Assembly: GCF_035818635.1 (NCBI RefSeq)
Contig: NZ_JAYLLH010000033.1
Location: forward strand, 1-35,016
Direction: 5' to 3'
Length of the DNA stretch: 35,016 nt
Source: Mesobacterium_A hydrothermale
Lineage (GTDB): Bacteria > Pseudomonadota > Alphaproteobacteria > Rhodobacterales > Rhodobacteraceae
The position numbers and the translations under genes are program-made. The notes beneath the pieces are model-generated. The model did not search any database. It was not told the origin of the DNA and worked only from the letters and a program-made list of their open reading frames with translations. This document shows, piece after piece, positions 1 to 9,315 of this stretch; the first letter of the stretch is position 1; each line of letters begins with the position of its first letter.

Positions 1-62
1 ATCAGCATGACTCGCACGGCCAGCACCAAATGGGAATCCCAATTCGGACTCGTTTGTCGCGA

Positions 63-3000
63 TCAATCCACTAGGGCCTGCAACTGGGCAAAGCTCAGGT
101 CGCCATCGCTGAAGCGGATCGTTTCCACCGTGTCGGTCACCCGGTCGGCCCCCTCGGCAGAGGTCACAACCAGCGCGCTGCCATCGCGTGCGACGGTGAT
201 CCCGGCCGCAGCGACAGCGAAAACCGCGACATCGGTCCCTGCCCCGCCGTCCAGCGTGTCGTTGCCCGCGCCACCGGTCAGGGTGTCATTGCCCCCCATG
301 CCGGACAGCAGGTTGGCGCCACCGTTGCCCAGAAGCGCGTTGCCATCCGCGGACCCGACCAAGTCGACCGCCGCCGTACCGCGCAGTCCGGCGGATTGCA
401 CCCCGTCTTGCAGGTGCAGCGTTGCCGTCAGCGGCGCATCGCCACGGAAAGTCAGATTATTGACGCCAACGTCGACATCGCCCAGCGGCAATGCACTGAC
501 CAGCCCGATCCCTTGCCCCGGCGCAGCCGCGGCAATCGCTTCCGGCAGCGTGACATAGGTGCCCAGAACGTCCGCACCATCGGCAGTGCTGTAGACCGTG
601 AACTGCCCCGGCGCCTGCATTACGACGTTGTCCAACCCACCGGTATCGGCGCCGCTGATGAACTCGCCGCGGATGTGCAGGTCGGTGAGATTGCCCAGCA
701 CCTGCCGGATCTCTGCCTCTGTCGCGACGGTCCCGCCGTCGCTGCCCACACGCCAGTCCGACCGGGTATCAAGGTAGACTTGATAAGAAGTCCAGTCGGT
801 GCCCGGATAGGGTTGCGCCAGCGCCAGGGTCAGACCGTCGGATTTCAGAACCAGTTCGTCATTGTTGAACTGGCTGTCCAGCGCTCTTTGCCGCAGGTCA
901 TAGCTCAGGGTGCCGCCATAGAACCCGCTCTTGTCGCCAAGATAGGCTTCAGGCGCCACGAAATACCAGGTTTCCCCGGTGGCATAGTCCACTGCTTCGA
1001 GATAACCACCCGGATTGCCACCCGCCGCAACGTGGGAGAATTCCTTGACGTCGGCAATGAAGCTCCAGCCTTCGACGCTGTTGTCAAAGGTCGACGCAAT
1101 CCGTGCCCCCGAAGTCGGCAGATCCGGCGTGCTGTTGTAATGGAAATAGACGTTGTCGAGGTTGCCCGCGTCATTGGTCGTACCGCTGACAAATTCCCCG
1201 CGGATCGTGAACGCCTCGAGATTGGCAAGCGTTGCGCTCAGTTCTGCCGCTGTGGCGATGCGGCCCGTCACACTGCCGACGCGCCAGCCATGGCCCAGCG
1301 ACAGCCCGATTTCATAGGCTGTCCAATCGGTGCCGGGGTTGTCGCCCAGATCGGCAACAAGCGTGTTGCCCGCCCCGACCAGGGTCACATCGATATCGTC
1401 GAACTGGCTGTCGCTGCCATCCTGACGCAGGTCAAAGCTGAGCGTGCCACCGTAATACCGGCTTTGGTCGCCAAGAAACGCGTCCGGCGCGACATAGGTC
1501 CAGGTGTCGTTCCCGGCCTCAAGCCCGCGCAACGATCCCCCCGGATTGCCCAGACCCGGGTCCCACAGTTGCGTGCCGTTGCTGGTGGTCCATCCTTCGG
1601 TACCCGCGTCAAAGGTCGACCACGTGTCGTCGCTGGGCCCGCCCGGCACCAGCTGAAGCACCTGATCATAAGTCAGCGTGGTGTTGGAGAAAGCAAAGAA
1701 TTCCGTCGACCGATCGACCCGGTCTACCCCTTCGGACGACGAGATCAGCAATTCCGTACCGCTCTGGCTGACGCCGACCGCGGAACTGGCAACGCCGAAC
1801 CTTGCGGTATCGACGCCGGCGCCGCCCAGCAGCGTATCGTTGCCCGCGCCGCCGTCCAGCGTGTCATTGCCCGCGTCCCCTTGCAGCAGGTCGCCACCGT
1901 CGCCGCCGATCAGGCTGTCGTCGCTGTCGCCGCCGGCAACGGTGTCATCGCCCGGGCCGCCGTTCAGGGTGTCTTCGCCAAAGCCGCCCAGCAGGCTGTC
2001 ATTGCCGGTGCCGCCCAGCAGGCTGTCGTCGCCGGCAAAGCCTGTCAACGTGTCATCACCGCCCGCGCCGTCGATCGTGTCACTGCCGCGTTCGCCCGAC
2101 AGGCATTCACCGGTCTCGTCTCCGGTGATTGACTGATCGGTTGCGCTGCTCAGCGCCAGAGCGTCGGCAAAGCTCAGACTGCCATCCGCAAAGACCAGCG
2201 TTTCGACCGTGTTGTGCACCTGGTCCAGACCTTCATTGGAAAACACCTGAAGGAAATCGCCATTGGCGGCAAAGGTGGCTTCCAGCAGGTTGCCGCCAAA
2301 TTCCGCCCGGTCGGTGCCGTCGCCACCGATCAGCGTGTCATTGCCGCCTGCGCCGCGCAACGTGTCGTTGCCCAGGCTGCCGCGCAGGGAATCGTCCCCG
2401 CTGTTGCCGCGCAGGTTGTCGTTGCCCGACCCACCGATCACGGTGAAATGTTCGGTGTTCAGGAACTGAACGCCGTTGTCGGACCAATAACCGGTGTTGA
2501 AGCGTTGCTGTTCGCCGTCGGCAGTCTGGTCGACGTTGGTGTGGATATCCAGCGTAAAGGCGCTGAGGTCCGCGATCCCGCGATCGGTGCCGGCGGCAAG
2601 GTTGATGATATGTTTGCCATGCCCGTCATGCGCCACGATCTGCACCTGGTCATCTTGCAGACCGGCGGTAAAGTTCAGCCGCTCCCCCCCCCGCACGGTG
2701 GTGCCATCGGCCAGGGTCAGACCCGCGGCAGCGGCCGCATCGAAGGTGAAATTGGCCGCAACCCCGGCGTTCGACCGGTCAAGGTCGAGGCTGTCCAGCC
2801 CGTCACCGCCATCAATCACATCCGGGCCGCCGACGCCCGCGACCAGACTGTCAGCGCCGTCGCCGCCCATCAGCGTGTCGCGCCCGACGCCCCCGATCAG
2901 CGTGTCATTGCCCAGCCCGCCTGCCAGAGAGTCGTTGCCATCTGCGCCTTGCAGGTTGTCGTTGCCCGACCCGCCAGTGATCGAGAAATGTTCGGTGTTG

Positions 3001-4268
3001 AGGAACTGAACGCCATTGTCAGACCAGTATCCAGTGTTGAACCGGCGTTGTTCACCATCGGCGGTCTGGTCGACATTGGTGCTGATATCCAGGGTGAAAT
3101 CGCTCATGTCCGCGACACCGCGGTCATCCCCACCCGCCAGGTTGATGATGTGGTTGCCGTGACCATGATAGGCCACGACGCCCACCTGGTCATTCTGCGC
3201 CCCGGCGGTAAAGTTCAGCCGCTCGATGCCCCGCACAGTGGTGCCATCGGCCAGCGCAAAGCCCGCGGCATTGCCTGCATCATGGGTAAACGTTGCGGCC
3301 GCCCCGGCGTTCGACCGGTCAAGGTCGAGGCTGTCCAGCCCGTCACCGCCGTCGATCTCATCCGCGCCGCCCTCGCCCGCGACCAGACTGTCAGCGCCGT
3401 CGCCGCCCATCAGCGTGTCGCGCCCGACGCCTGCGACCAGCGTGTCATTGCCCAGCCCGCCGGCCAGAGAGTCGTTGCCATCTGCGCCTTGCAGGTTGTC
3501 GTTGCCCGACCCGCCAATGACGGTGAAATGTTCGGTGTTGAGGAATTGAACGCCATTGTCGGACCAATAGCCGGTGTTGAAGCGGCGTTGTTCACCATCG
3601 GCGGTCTGGTCGACATTGGTGCTGATATCCAGGGTGAAATGGCTCATGTCCGCGACACCGCGGTCTTCGCCACCGGCCAGGTTGATGATGTGGTTGCCGT
3701 TGCCGTTATAGGCCACGACGGTCACAACATCGTTGCCCGCCCCGGCGGTATAAGACAGCCGTTCCAGACCGGTGCCGGTTGTTCCGTCGCTCAGCGTGAA
3801 ATTCGTGACCAGGCCCGGATCGAAGGTAAAGGTCACCGCGTTCAGATCGCTGCGGTCATAGAACAGCTGATCCAGCCCCGCGCCGCCGTCGAACTGGTCG
3901 GGCCCGCCCGCGCCTGCGCGCAGCGTGTCATCGCCGTCGCCCCCGATCAGGGTGTCACGGCCGGCAGCACCGTCAAGGTTGTCGTTTGCCCCCAGCCCGG
4001 AAAGAGAGTCGTCGCCCCCGGCCCCGATCAGGTCATCCGCCCCGGTCGAGCCGGTGATCGAGAAATGCTCGGCATTGAAGAACCGTGCGCCCACATCTGC
4101 CCAATAGCCGCCCGCGAAGGTCCGCGAGCCTGTGGAATTGTCGAAAAAAGTGCGGATATAGGTGTCGAGCGGCGACAGGTCGGCGGTGGCACGGTCACTG
4201 GGGCCGCCGCCAAGATCGAATTCGAGGATCCCGTCACCCGGGTTCACGGTCACATTGATATCAGACAT
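63..4268 (-). CDS. RTX-type calcium-binding secreted protein with laminin-B-like domains
   Basis: A 1401-residue acidic protein with no N-terminal signal peptide, rich in RTX nonapeptides of the GGxGxDxLx type (clusters near residues 75-125, 250-300, 430-480, 610-650, 730-815 and 1320-1350). Such repeats bind calcium and are typical of type I-secreted proteins, whose signal is C-terminal; the C-terminus ends in a VETIRFSDGDLSF module, echoed near residues 700 and 850. Residues about 67-606 hold segments repeating every 179-180 residues, each with a G-Y-W-x-D then EHF motif. Residues about 880-1045 and 1055-1215 are two laminin-B (domain IV)-like beta-sandwiches, with GGTLS, a D-W-T-x-Y segment, IRGEF and LDNV. 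No catalytic domain is recognised. The ATG follows AAGGGGGA. No type I ABC exporter lies nearby. Likely an extracellular or surface adhesin-like protein; the role is inferred. Confidence 0.9.
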   Translation of the reverse strand: MSDINVTVNPGDGILEFDLGGGPSDRATADLSPLDTYIRTFFDNSTGSRTFAGGYWADVGARFFNAEHFSITGSTGADDLIGAGGDDSLSGLGANDNLDGAAGRDTLIGGDGDDTLRAGAGGPDQFDGGAGLDQLFYDRSDLNAVTFTFDPGLVTNFTLSDGTTGTGLERLSYTAGAGNDVVTVVAYNGNGNHIINLAGGEDRGVADMSHFTLDISTNVDQTADGEQRRFNTGYWSDNGVQFLNTEHFTVIGGSGNDNLQGADGNDSLAGGLGNDTLVAGVGRDTLMGGDGADSLVAGEGGADEIDGGDGLDSLDLDRSNAGAAATFTHDAGNAAGFALADGTTVRGIERLNFTAGAQNDQVGVVAYHGHGNHIINLAGGDDRGVADMSDFTLDISTNVDQTADGEQRRFNTGYWSDNGVQFLNTEHFSITGGSGNDNLQGADGNDSLAGGLGNDTLIGGVGRDTLMGGDGADSLVAGVGGPDVIDGGDGLDSLDLDRSNAGVAANFTFDAAAAAGLTLADGTTVRGGERLNFTAGLQDDQVQIVAHDGHGKHIINLAAGTDRGIADLSAFTLDIHTNVDQTADGEQQRFNTGYWSDNGVQFLNTEHFTVIGGSGNDNLRGNSGDDSLRGSLGNDTLRGAGGNDTLIGGDGTDRAEFGGNLLEATFAANGDFLQVFSNEGLDQVHNTVETLVFADGSLSFADALALSSATDQSITGDETGECLSGERGSDTIDGAGGDDTLTGFAGDDSLLGGTGNDSLLGGFGEDTLNGGPGDDTVAGGDSDDSLIGGDGGDLLQGDAGNDTLDGGAGNDTLLGGAGVDTARFGVASSAVGVSQSGTELLISSSEGVDRVDRSTEFFAFSNTTLTYDQVLQLVPGGPSDDTWSTFDAGTEGWTTSNGTQLWDPGLGNPGGSLRGLEAGNDTWTYVAPDAFLGDQSRYYGGTLSFDLRQDGSDSQFDDIDVTLVGAGNTLVADLGDNPGTDWTAYEIGLSLGHGWRVGSVTGRIATAAELSATLANLEAFTIRGEFVSGTTNDAGNLDNVYFHYNSTPDLPTSGARIASTFDNSVEGWSFIADVKEFSHVAAGGNPGGYLEAVDYATGETWYFVAPEAYLGDKSGFYGGTLSYDLRQRALDSQFNNDELVLKSDGLTLALAQPYPGTDWTSYQVYLDTRSDWRVGSDGGTVATEAEIRQVLGNLTDLHIRGEFISGADTGGLDNVVMQAPGQFTVYSTADGADVLGTYVTLPEAIAAAAPGQGIGLVSALPLGDVDVGVNNLTFRGDAPLTATLHLQDGVQSAGLRGTAAVDLVGSADGNALLGNGGANLLSGMGGNDTLTGGAGNDTLDGGAGTDVAVFAVAAAGITVARDGSALVVTSAEGADRVTDTVETIRFSDGDLSFAQLQALVD
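2445..4067 (-). repeat. three ~540-bp repeat periods inside the RTX gene
   Basis: The conserved GAAATG...TCGG anchor recurs at 2445, 2985, 3525 and 4062, giving spacings of 540, 540 and 537 bp, all whole codons. The stretches around 2885-3180 and 3425-3720 are nearly identical at DNA level, including synonymous sites; the 2445-2640 stretch is close and the copy nearest the gene start is more diverged. This pattern fits recent in-frame duplication. Repeat number could vary between strains. Confidence 0.9.
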
Positions 4269-4729
4269 CGAAGCGTCCCCCTTGAAGGAGCGCGACCGGA
4301 ATCACCCAATCGCACGAAAAGTCCAAGACGGGACCGCTCTCGTGCGCCTGCACAACCGGGGATATTCATCCAGCCACACAGGACAACGCACAGAGGTTAC
4401 ATCGTCAACCGCCAACCGCAGTATAGTCGAACTTTGCAGAGAAGATTTTGATTTGGCTCAATAACGCGGGTGCCTCAAGAAACAGGAAACAACTGCGCGC
4501 CTCGGCCTGAAAACACGCCCAACACGGATCATCACGGCTGGGACCACGTCAAAAGGGATATCCAGAAAATCAGATTTGTCCAATCGAATTGTGCAGTCGC
4601 AGCATCCTGACCTGGCCGCGGCACACCAAACCAAGGGTCTCGCGCAGCAAACCCCGCCCCGGGCCAAGACATCGGTGACAAAACTCTGCGTCCTGTAAGG
4701 AACGAAAAGTCGCGACACTATAGGGGAAG
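4269..4729. other. 461-bp region without a convincing gene
   Basis: This lies between the RTX gene start and the tRNA-Arg 3' end. The part next to the RTX gene (about 4380-4460) is less GC-rich than its surroundings and probably holds the RTX promoter. On the minus strand TATACT (4420-4425) could be a -10 box, but no good -35 lies 16-18 bp upstream of it. An 86-codon minus-strand frame (4458-4718) has no recognisable domain, is rich in Cys and Arg, and is judged spurious. Confidence 0.5.
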
Positions 4730-4806
<77 letters not shown>

Positions 4807-4872
4807 CTGAGGATGCTCTTAGGACAAACCTCAGCGGGCCGCAATCGGAAATCTGCACGCCCGGGCGGTCAC

Positions 4873-4891
4873 TTGGCCCTTGCGGGGCCAA
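4873..4891 (-). terminator. hairpin downstream of sufS
   Basis: TTGGCCC and GGGCCAA form a perfect 7-bp stem with a 5-nt loop, 28 bp past the sufS stop and before the tRNA gene. No T-run follows on the minus strand, so intrinsic termination is uncertain; it may only stabilise the 3' end of the suf transcript. Confidence 0.35.
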
Positions 4892-4919
4892 CCATCGCCA
4901 GCTCGCGCGAAACCGGGTT

Positions 4920-6140
4920 TCAGCCAAACAGTTCCTGCGCCAGTTCCAGTGCATCGACCAGCGCGTCGACCTCTGCCTCGGTATTGTAGAGGCCGAAGGA
5001 CGCGCGACAGGTGGCGCTGACGCCAAAGAATTCCATCAGCGGGCCGGCACAATGGTGGCCCGCACGGACCGCGACGCCCTTCTTGTCAAGGATCGTCGAG
5101 ATATCATGCGCATGGGCCGCGCCCTGCATGGTAAAGCTGAAGATCGCCGCCTTGTCGGGCGTGTTGCCCTGCACATTCAGCCAGTTCAGCCCGTCAAGCC
5201 GCGCGCGGGCATAGTCGCGCAGCCGTTCTTCATGCGCGGCGACATTGTCCATCCCCAGGTCCATCAGATAGTTCAGCGCAACGCCAAGGCCGATCTGCTG
5301 GACGATGCCCGGCGTGCCGGCCTCGAACTTCATCGGCGGGTCGTTATAGCTGACGGCATCTTTCGTGACCTCGCGGATCATGTCGCCGCCCCCCAGGAAG
5401 GGGCGCATCTCGTCCATCCGTTCGCGCTTGACATAGATCGCGCCCGATCCCGACGGACCATAGAGCTTGTGGCCGGTGATCGCGTAGAAATCGCAACCGA
5501 TGTCCTGCACGTCGACCGGCATGTGCACCGCCCCCTGCGAGCCATCGACCAGCACCGGCACGCCCTTTTCCCGGGCGGCGGCGCAGATGGTTTTCACATC
5601 CACCCGCGTGCCCAGCACGTTCGACAGCTGCGTGATCGCAACCAGCCTGGTTTTCGGCCCGATCGCGTCGATCACCGCCTGCGGGTCCAGCGCGCCGGTG
5701 GAATCGCAATCCACCCATTTCAGCACCACGCCCTGCCGCTCGCGCAGGAAATGCCACGGCACGATGTTGGCGTGGTGTTCCATCACCGACAGGACGATTT
5801 CATCCCCCGCCTGCATCCGCGGCATCGCCCAGGCATAGGCCACTATGTTGATGCCCATCGTCGTGCCGGTGTTAAAGACAATCTCATCCTCGCTGGCGGC
5901 GTTCAGAAACCGGGCCACGATCCCCCGCACGGCCTCGTATTTGTCGGTTGCGAGGTTCGACAGATAGTGCAGCCCGCGATGAACGTTGGCATATTCCTCG
6001 GCATAGCCGCGGGTCACGGCGTCGATCACCACCTGCGGTTTCTGCGCGCTGGCACCGTTGTCCAGATAGACCAGCGGCTTGCCGTTGACCTGGCGCGACA
6101 GGATCGGGAAATCCCGGCGGACGGTTTCGACATCATACAT
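4920..6140 (-). CDS. sufS: SufS cysteine desulfurase (group II)
   Basis: A 406-residue PLP enzyme that takes sulfur from L-cysteine, giving alanine and a protein-bound persulfide for Fe-S cluster assembly on SufBCD. Length matches E. coli SufS. Visible landmarks: EHHANIVPW (residues 121-129, PLP-stacking His), the Schiff-base lysine K225 in ITGHKLYGPSGSG, and the catalytic cysteine C364 in RAGHHCAGPLM, the group II signature. ATG at 6140 is chosen because MYDVETVRRDFPIL is the usual SufS N-terminus; a longer in-frame extension would run back through the upstream gene. It overlaps that gene's stop by 8 bp, implying translational coupling. It is the last gene of the operon. No sufE or sufU was seen in the window, so the sulfur acceptor is elsewhere or absent. 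Confidence 0.96.
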   Translation of the reverse strand: MYDVETVRRDFPILSRQVNGKPLVYLDNGASAQKPQVVIDAVTRGYAEEYANVHRGLHYLSNLATDKYEAVRGIVARFLNAASEDEIVFNTGTTMGINIVAYAWAMPRMQAGDEIVLSVMEHHANIVPWHFLRERQGVVLKWVDCDSTGALDPQAVIDAIGPKTRLVAITQLSNVLGTRVDVKTICAAAREKGVPVLVDGSQGAVHMPVDVQDIGCDFYAITGHKLYGPSGSGAIYVKRERMDEMRPFLGGGDMIREVTKDAVSYNDPPMKFEAGTPGIVQQIGLGVALNYLMDLGMDNVAAHEERLRDYARARLDGLNWLNVQGNTPDKAAIFSFTMQGAAHAHDISTILDKKGVAVRAGHHCAGPLMEFFGVSATCRASFGLYNTEAEVDALVDALELAQELFG

Positions 6141-6723
6141 CTTGCAACATCCCGTAGTTGGAAACGCCCAGGAACCCCAGCGCCAGACCCAGGACCAGCC
6201 CGGCCCCCAGCACTGATAGCAGCAGGACAAACATCGCGACAAAAGGCCCGGTGAACCGGTGCGCGACGGAAATGAACACGACCGACAGCCAGATCCCGGC
6301 GAAGGTCGCAATCATGGCGACGACTTGCACCAGCCCCGGCGCCACCGCGACCAGAGCCGCCTGAAGCCCCGACACCAGCGCATCCAGCCCCATCAGCCAG
6401 ATCACCAGCACGGCCACATCCTGCGCCTGCGCGGTGCCCCCGAACATCCGGCCGATGCCGGTGACCAGCAGGATCATTCCGCTGAGCCACAGCGCCGATA
6501 ACGCCAGGTACAGAACGGGTGACGCCAGCGCCGGCACCAGCAGCACCTGATCGGGCGCCTGCATCACCAGAAGCTGGAAAAACAACGTGTCCAGCACCAC
6601 GACCAGCGCAAAGGCGGGCCACAGCACCGCTTCGCTCAGCCGCAGCGACAAAAGCCATTCGGCCATGTCGCGCGGCGCGCTCAGCGTGCGCCAGACAAGA
6701 TCAGAGAATTGTGCAGGTGTCAC
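6133..6723 (-). CDS. YIP1-family integral membrane protein
   Basis: A 196-residue hydrophobic protein with about five predicted membrane segments (roughly residues 33-55, 62-82, 100-122, 132-152 and 160-182) after a short amphipathic N-terminus. It resembles YIP1-type (PF04893-like) bacterial membrane proteins; this assignment rests on overall pattern. The start is GTG at 6723, overlapping the stop of the preceding gene as GTGA. Its stop overlaps the sufS start by 8 bp, so it is tightly embedded between sufD and sufS. Its role in Fe-S assembly is unknown; tight coupling suggests co-production rather than a defined function. Confidence 0.75.
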   Translation of the reverse strand: MTPAQFSDLVWRTLSAPRDMAEWLLSLRLSEAVLWPAFALVVVLDTLFFQLLVMQAPDQVLLVPALASPVLYLALSALWLSGMILLVTGIGRMFGGTAQAQDVAVLVIWLMGLDALVSGLQAALVAVAPGLVQVVAMIATFAGIWLSVVFISVAHRFTGPFVAMFVLLLSVLGAGLVLGLALGFLGVSNYGMLQDV

Positions 6724-7208
6724 GCGACCGGCTCCGTTTCAGCGACATACAGCCCACGCAGCCAGAACCACAGGAAAACCGCCGCCCAGAGCACACCAAC
6801 GGCCGTCAGCGCCGGTCCGGGCCCGATGAACCCCGCCACAAGGCCGTTCAACAGCGCCAGCGGAGAGGCCGCCAGCAGAGCCCAGAACAGCGCCAGCCGC
6901 GCCCCGTATTGCGTGCCCTGCCCCTTGAACAGGCGGAACACCCCGTGGCTGAGAAAGGCCAGAAAATACAGAACCAGAGGCAGGATGAAGACGCCCCCCA
7001 TCAACGCGCCGCCAAGTTCCATGTTCAGTTCCTTGCCGGTCAGATGGGCCTCGCGGGCGATTGCGGGCCAGCGCGCGACAAACATCACGACACAGGACGC
7101 CATCACAATCACCAGCGCGCGATCTTCGCGCGGGCCAGCGGCCAACAGGCGCCGGACCACCTTGCCCGGACCCCGGTAGGTGGCAACGATATCCGTTGTG
7201 ACCGGCAC
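6720..7208 (-). CDS. second YIP1-like membrane protein
   Basis: Predicted 162 residues beginning MPVTTDIVATYRGPGKVVRRLL, with about four hydrophobic segments and a basic N-terminal region. The preferred start is GTG at 7208 because GGGAG lies 6 nt upstream and the gene then begins 14 bp after the sufD stop. A TTG at 7247 would add 13 residues and overlap sufD by 25 bp. It probably belongs with the following gene to the YIP1-like group, though similarity between the two is weak by eye. It is co-transcribed between sufD and sufS. Function unknown. Confidence 0.7.
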   Translation of the reverse strand: MPVTTDIVATYRGPGKVVRRLLAAGPREDRALVIVMASCVVMFVARWPAIAREAHLTGKELNMELGGALMGGVFILPLVLYFLAFLSHGVFRLFKGQGTQYGARLALFWALLAASPLALLNGLVAGFIGPGPALTAVGVLWAAVFLWFWLRGLYVAETEPVA

Positions 7209-7222
7209 CTGAAACTCCCGCT

Positions 7223-8500
7223 TTATCCCCGGCGGCGCATCAGCCAAGCGGTCACCCGCTCGACGATTTCTTCCTGCAACGCCTCTTCCTCGATTTCCTG
7301 CACCGCTTCGGCGATGAAGGCAATGGTCAGAAGGTCGGTTGCATCGCCCTCGGACACCCCGCGCGACCGCAGGTAGAACATCGCTTCCTCGTCGATCGCG
7401 CCGCTGGTCGACCCGTGCGAACAGGCCACGTCGTCGGCATAGATCTCAAGCTCTGGCTTGGCCAGGAACTGGCTGTCGTCATCCAGAAGCAGCGACTGGC
7501 TGATCTGGTAGCCATCGGTCTTCTGCGCGTCGGGTTTGACGAGGATCTTGCCCTGGAACACGCCGGTCGCGCCGTTGCGCAGCACCTTCTTGAACACCTG
7601 GCGGCTTTCGCAGTTCACCGCGTCATGGGTGATGAACACCGTGTCATCGTGGTGGAAATCGCCATCGCCAACGCAGGCCCCCGCCACATGCGCCACCGCG
7701 TCGTCGCCGGTCAGCTCGATCACGGTCTCGTTGCGGGTCAGCACGCCATTGGCCGTCAGGGTGAAGGACTTGAAGACCGACTCCGCCCCCAGCCGCGCGA
7801 ACATATGGGTCGCGGCGCGGCGTTCATGGTCACGGCCCTGGGTGCGCACATGGTGCAGCTTGGCGCCGTCGGCGATGTCCATTTCCAGGCACTTGTTGAA
7901 CCGCGCCGCCGCCGGACCGTTTTCCAGAAGGGTCACTTCGGCACCGGCATCAACCTTCACGCAATGGTGCAGGATCGCATCGGAGGTTTCTGATTTATGG
8001 AAATAAATCAGGTTGATCGGCTTCGACGGCGTGGCCGTGACATGGATCAGAACCCCGTCCGTGGCAAAGGCCGTGTTCAGCGCCGCAAGCGGGCGCTGCA
8101 CCGGGGTTTGCCCGCGTGCTTCCAGCGTACCATACAGGTCCTTGGCCCAGTGGATGTCGGCCTTGTCGGACAGGCGGTCAATCGACACGCCTTCCAGCGA
8201 CAGGTCATCCGACGCGTCGGGATCAAAGACACCATCGACGAAGACGATTTTCAGCCGGTCGAACCGGTCGAAGATCTGGGTTTCCTGCGCGTCGAACACC
8301 GCGGCCTTCGGCGCGTCGGCCTGCACCAGCGTATCCGGTCGGGTGTATTTCCAGTATTCGTCACGGCGCCCCGGCAGGCCCATGGTCTGCAACCGGGCCA
8401 ATGCGTCCTTGCGGGCGGCGTCCGACCAGCCGCCCGTGGGCAGCGTCATGACGCCAAGACGTGCGTCCGTCGCGTCCTGTTTCGGTTGCGGCAGGGCCAT
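7223..8500 (-). CDS. sufD: SufD, Fe-S scaffold subunit
   Basis: A 425-residue SufB/SufD-family protein, the partner of SufB and SufC in the SufBC2D scaffold that builds clusters in the cytoplasm. The N-terminal region holds the family motif RRDEYWKYT (residues about 45-53). The C-terminal beta-helix ends with ADDVACSHGSTSGAIDEEAMFYLRSRG; the Cys and His of CSHG match E. coli SufD C358 and H360, residues tied to cluster formation. Length is close to E. coli SufD (423). ATG at 8500 shares one base with the sufC stop (TAATG), indicating coupled translation. Confidence 0.96.
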   Translation of the reverse strand: MALPQPKQDATDARLGVMTLPTGGWSDAARKDALARLQTMGLPGRRDEYWKYTRPDTLVQADAPKAAVFDAQETQIFDRFDRLKIVFVDGVFDPDASDDLSLEGVSIDRLSDKADIHWAKDLYGTLEARGQTPVQRPLAALNTAFATDGVLIHVTATPSKPINLIYFHKSETSDAILHHCVKVDAGAEVTLLENGPAAARFNKCLEMDIADGAKLHHVRTQGRDHERRAATHMFARLGAESVFKSFTLTANGVLTRNETVIELTGDDAVAHVAGACVGDGDFHHDDTVFITHDAVNCESRQVFKKVLRNGATGVFQGKILVKPDAQKTDGYQISQSLLLDDDSQFLAKPELEIYADDVACSHGSTSGAIDEEAMFYLRSRGVSEGDATDLLTIAFIAEAVQEIEEEALQEEIVERVTAWLMRRRG

Positions 8501-9264
8501 TACGCCACCTCCTCCAGGATATCGGCATAGCCGTTCTGTTCGACCTCAAGCGCCAGCTCCGGCCCGCCCGTCTTGACGATGCGGCCATTCGCCATGATGT
8601 GCACCACGTCCGGTTTGATGTGGTCCAGCAGGCGCTGGTAGTGGGTGATCACAAGGAAGCCGCGACCGGCATCGCGCAGCGCGTTCACGCCTTCGGCAAC
8701 CAGCTTCATCGCATCGACATCAAGGCCCGAGTCGGTCTCGTCCAGGATGCAGAGCTTGGGCTCCAGCATCGCCATCTGCAGGATTTCGTTGCGCTTCTTC
8801 TCACCGCCGGAAAAGCCCACGTTGACCGGGCGCTTCAGCATGTCGGCGTCGATCTTCAGCGTCCTGGCCTTCTCACGGATCACCTTCAGGAACTCGGTCG
8901 CCGACAGTTCTTCCTCGCCGCGCGCCTTGCGCTGCGCGTTCACCGCGGTGCGCAGGAAGGTCATGTTGCCGACGCCGGGGATTTCGACCGGGTACTGGAA
9001 CGCCAGGAACAGGCCCGCCGCGGCGCGCTCTTCCGGCTCCATCGCCAGCAGGTCTTCGCCTTCCAGCGTGGCGCTGCCATCGGTCACCTCATAGCCGTCG
9101 CGGCCCGACAGGACATAGGACAGGGTGGATTTGCCCGACCCGTTCGGCCCCATGATCGCGTGCACCTTGCCCGCCTCGACAGTCAGGTCAACACCCTTGA
9201 GGATCTGCTTGTCCTCTTCTTCAAGTTTGACCTGCAGGTTCTTGATTTCCAGCATTTTATTCAT
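8500..9264 (-). CDS. sufC: SufC, ATPase of the SUF scaffold
   Basis: A 254-residue ABC-type ATPase without membrane domains that drives conformational change in SufBC2D. It shows Walker A GPNGSGKS (39-46), ABC signature FSGGEKKRNE (151-160), Walker B LCILDET (171-177) and switch His208 in VITHYQ. ATG at 9264 is preceded by AGGA at good spacing; a second ATG at 9255, giving the common MLEIKNL start, is equally possible and would shorten the protein by three residues. The gene follows ybjQ after a 51-bp gap and is coupled to sufD. Confidence 0.97.
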   Translation of the reverse strand: MNKMLEIKNLQVKLEEEDKQILKGVDLTVEAGKVHAIMGPNGSGKSTLSYVLSGRDGYEVTDGSATLEGEDLLAMEPEERAAAGLFLAFQYPVEIPGVGNMTFLRTAVNAQRKARGEEELSATEFLKVIREKARTLKIDADMLKRPVNVGFSGGEKKRNEILQMAMLEPKLCILDETDSGLDVDAMKLVAEGVNALRDAGRGFLVITHYQRLLDHIKPDVVHIMANGRIVKTGGPELALEVEQNGYADILEEVA

Positions 9265-9315
9265 CCTGTTCCTGGCGCCCCGGGGCGCGTCGTTTCATCG
9301 GCCCTTATCGGGCAA

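Noticed and set aside
2214..4451. 745-codon plus-strand frame opposite the RTX gene
   Set aside because: Its apparent protein repeats are only the reverse reading of the 540-bp RTX repeats.
4458..4718. 86-codon minus-strand frame between the RTX gene and the tRNA
   Set aside because: No good ribosome site, Cys/Arg-rich, no domain and no coupling with neighbours.
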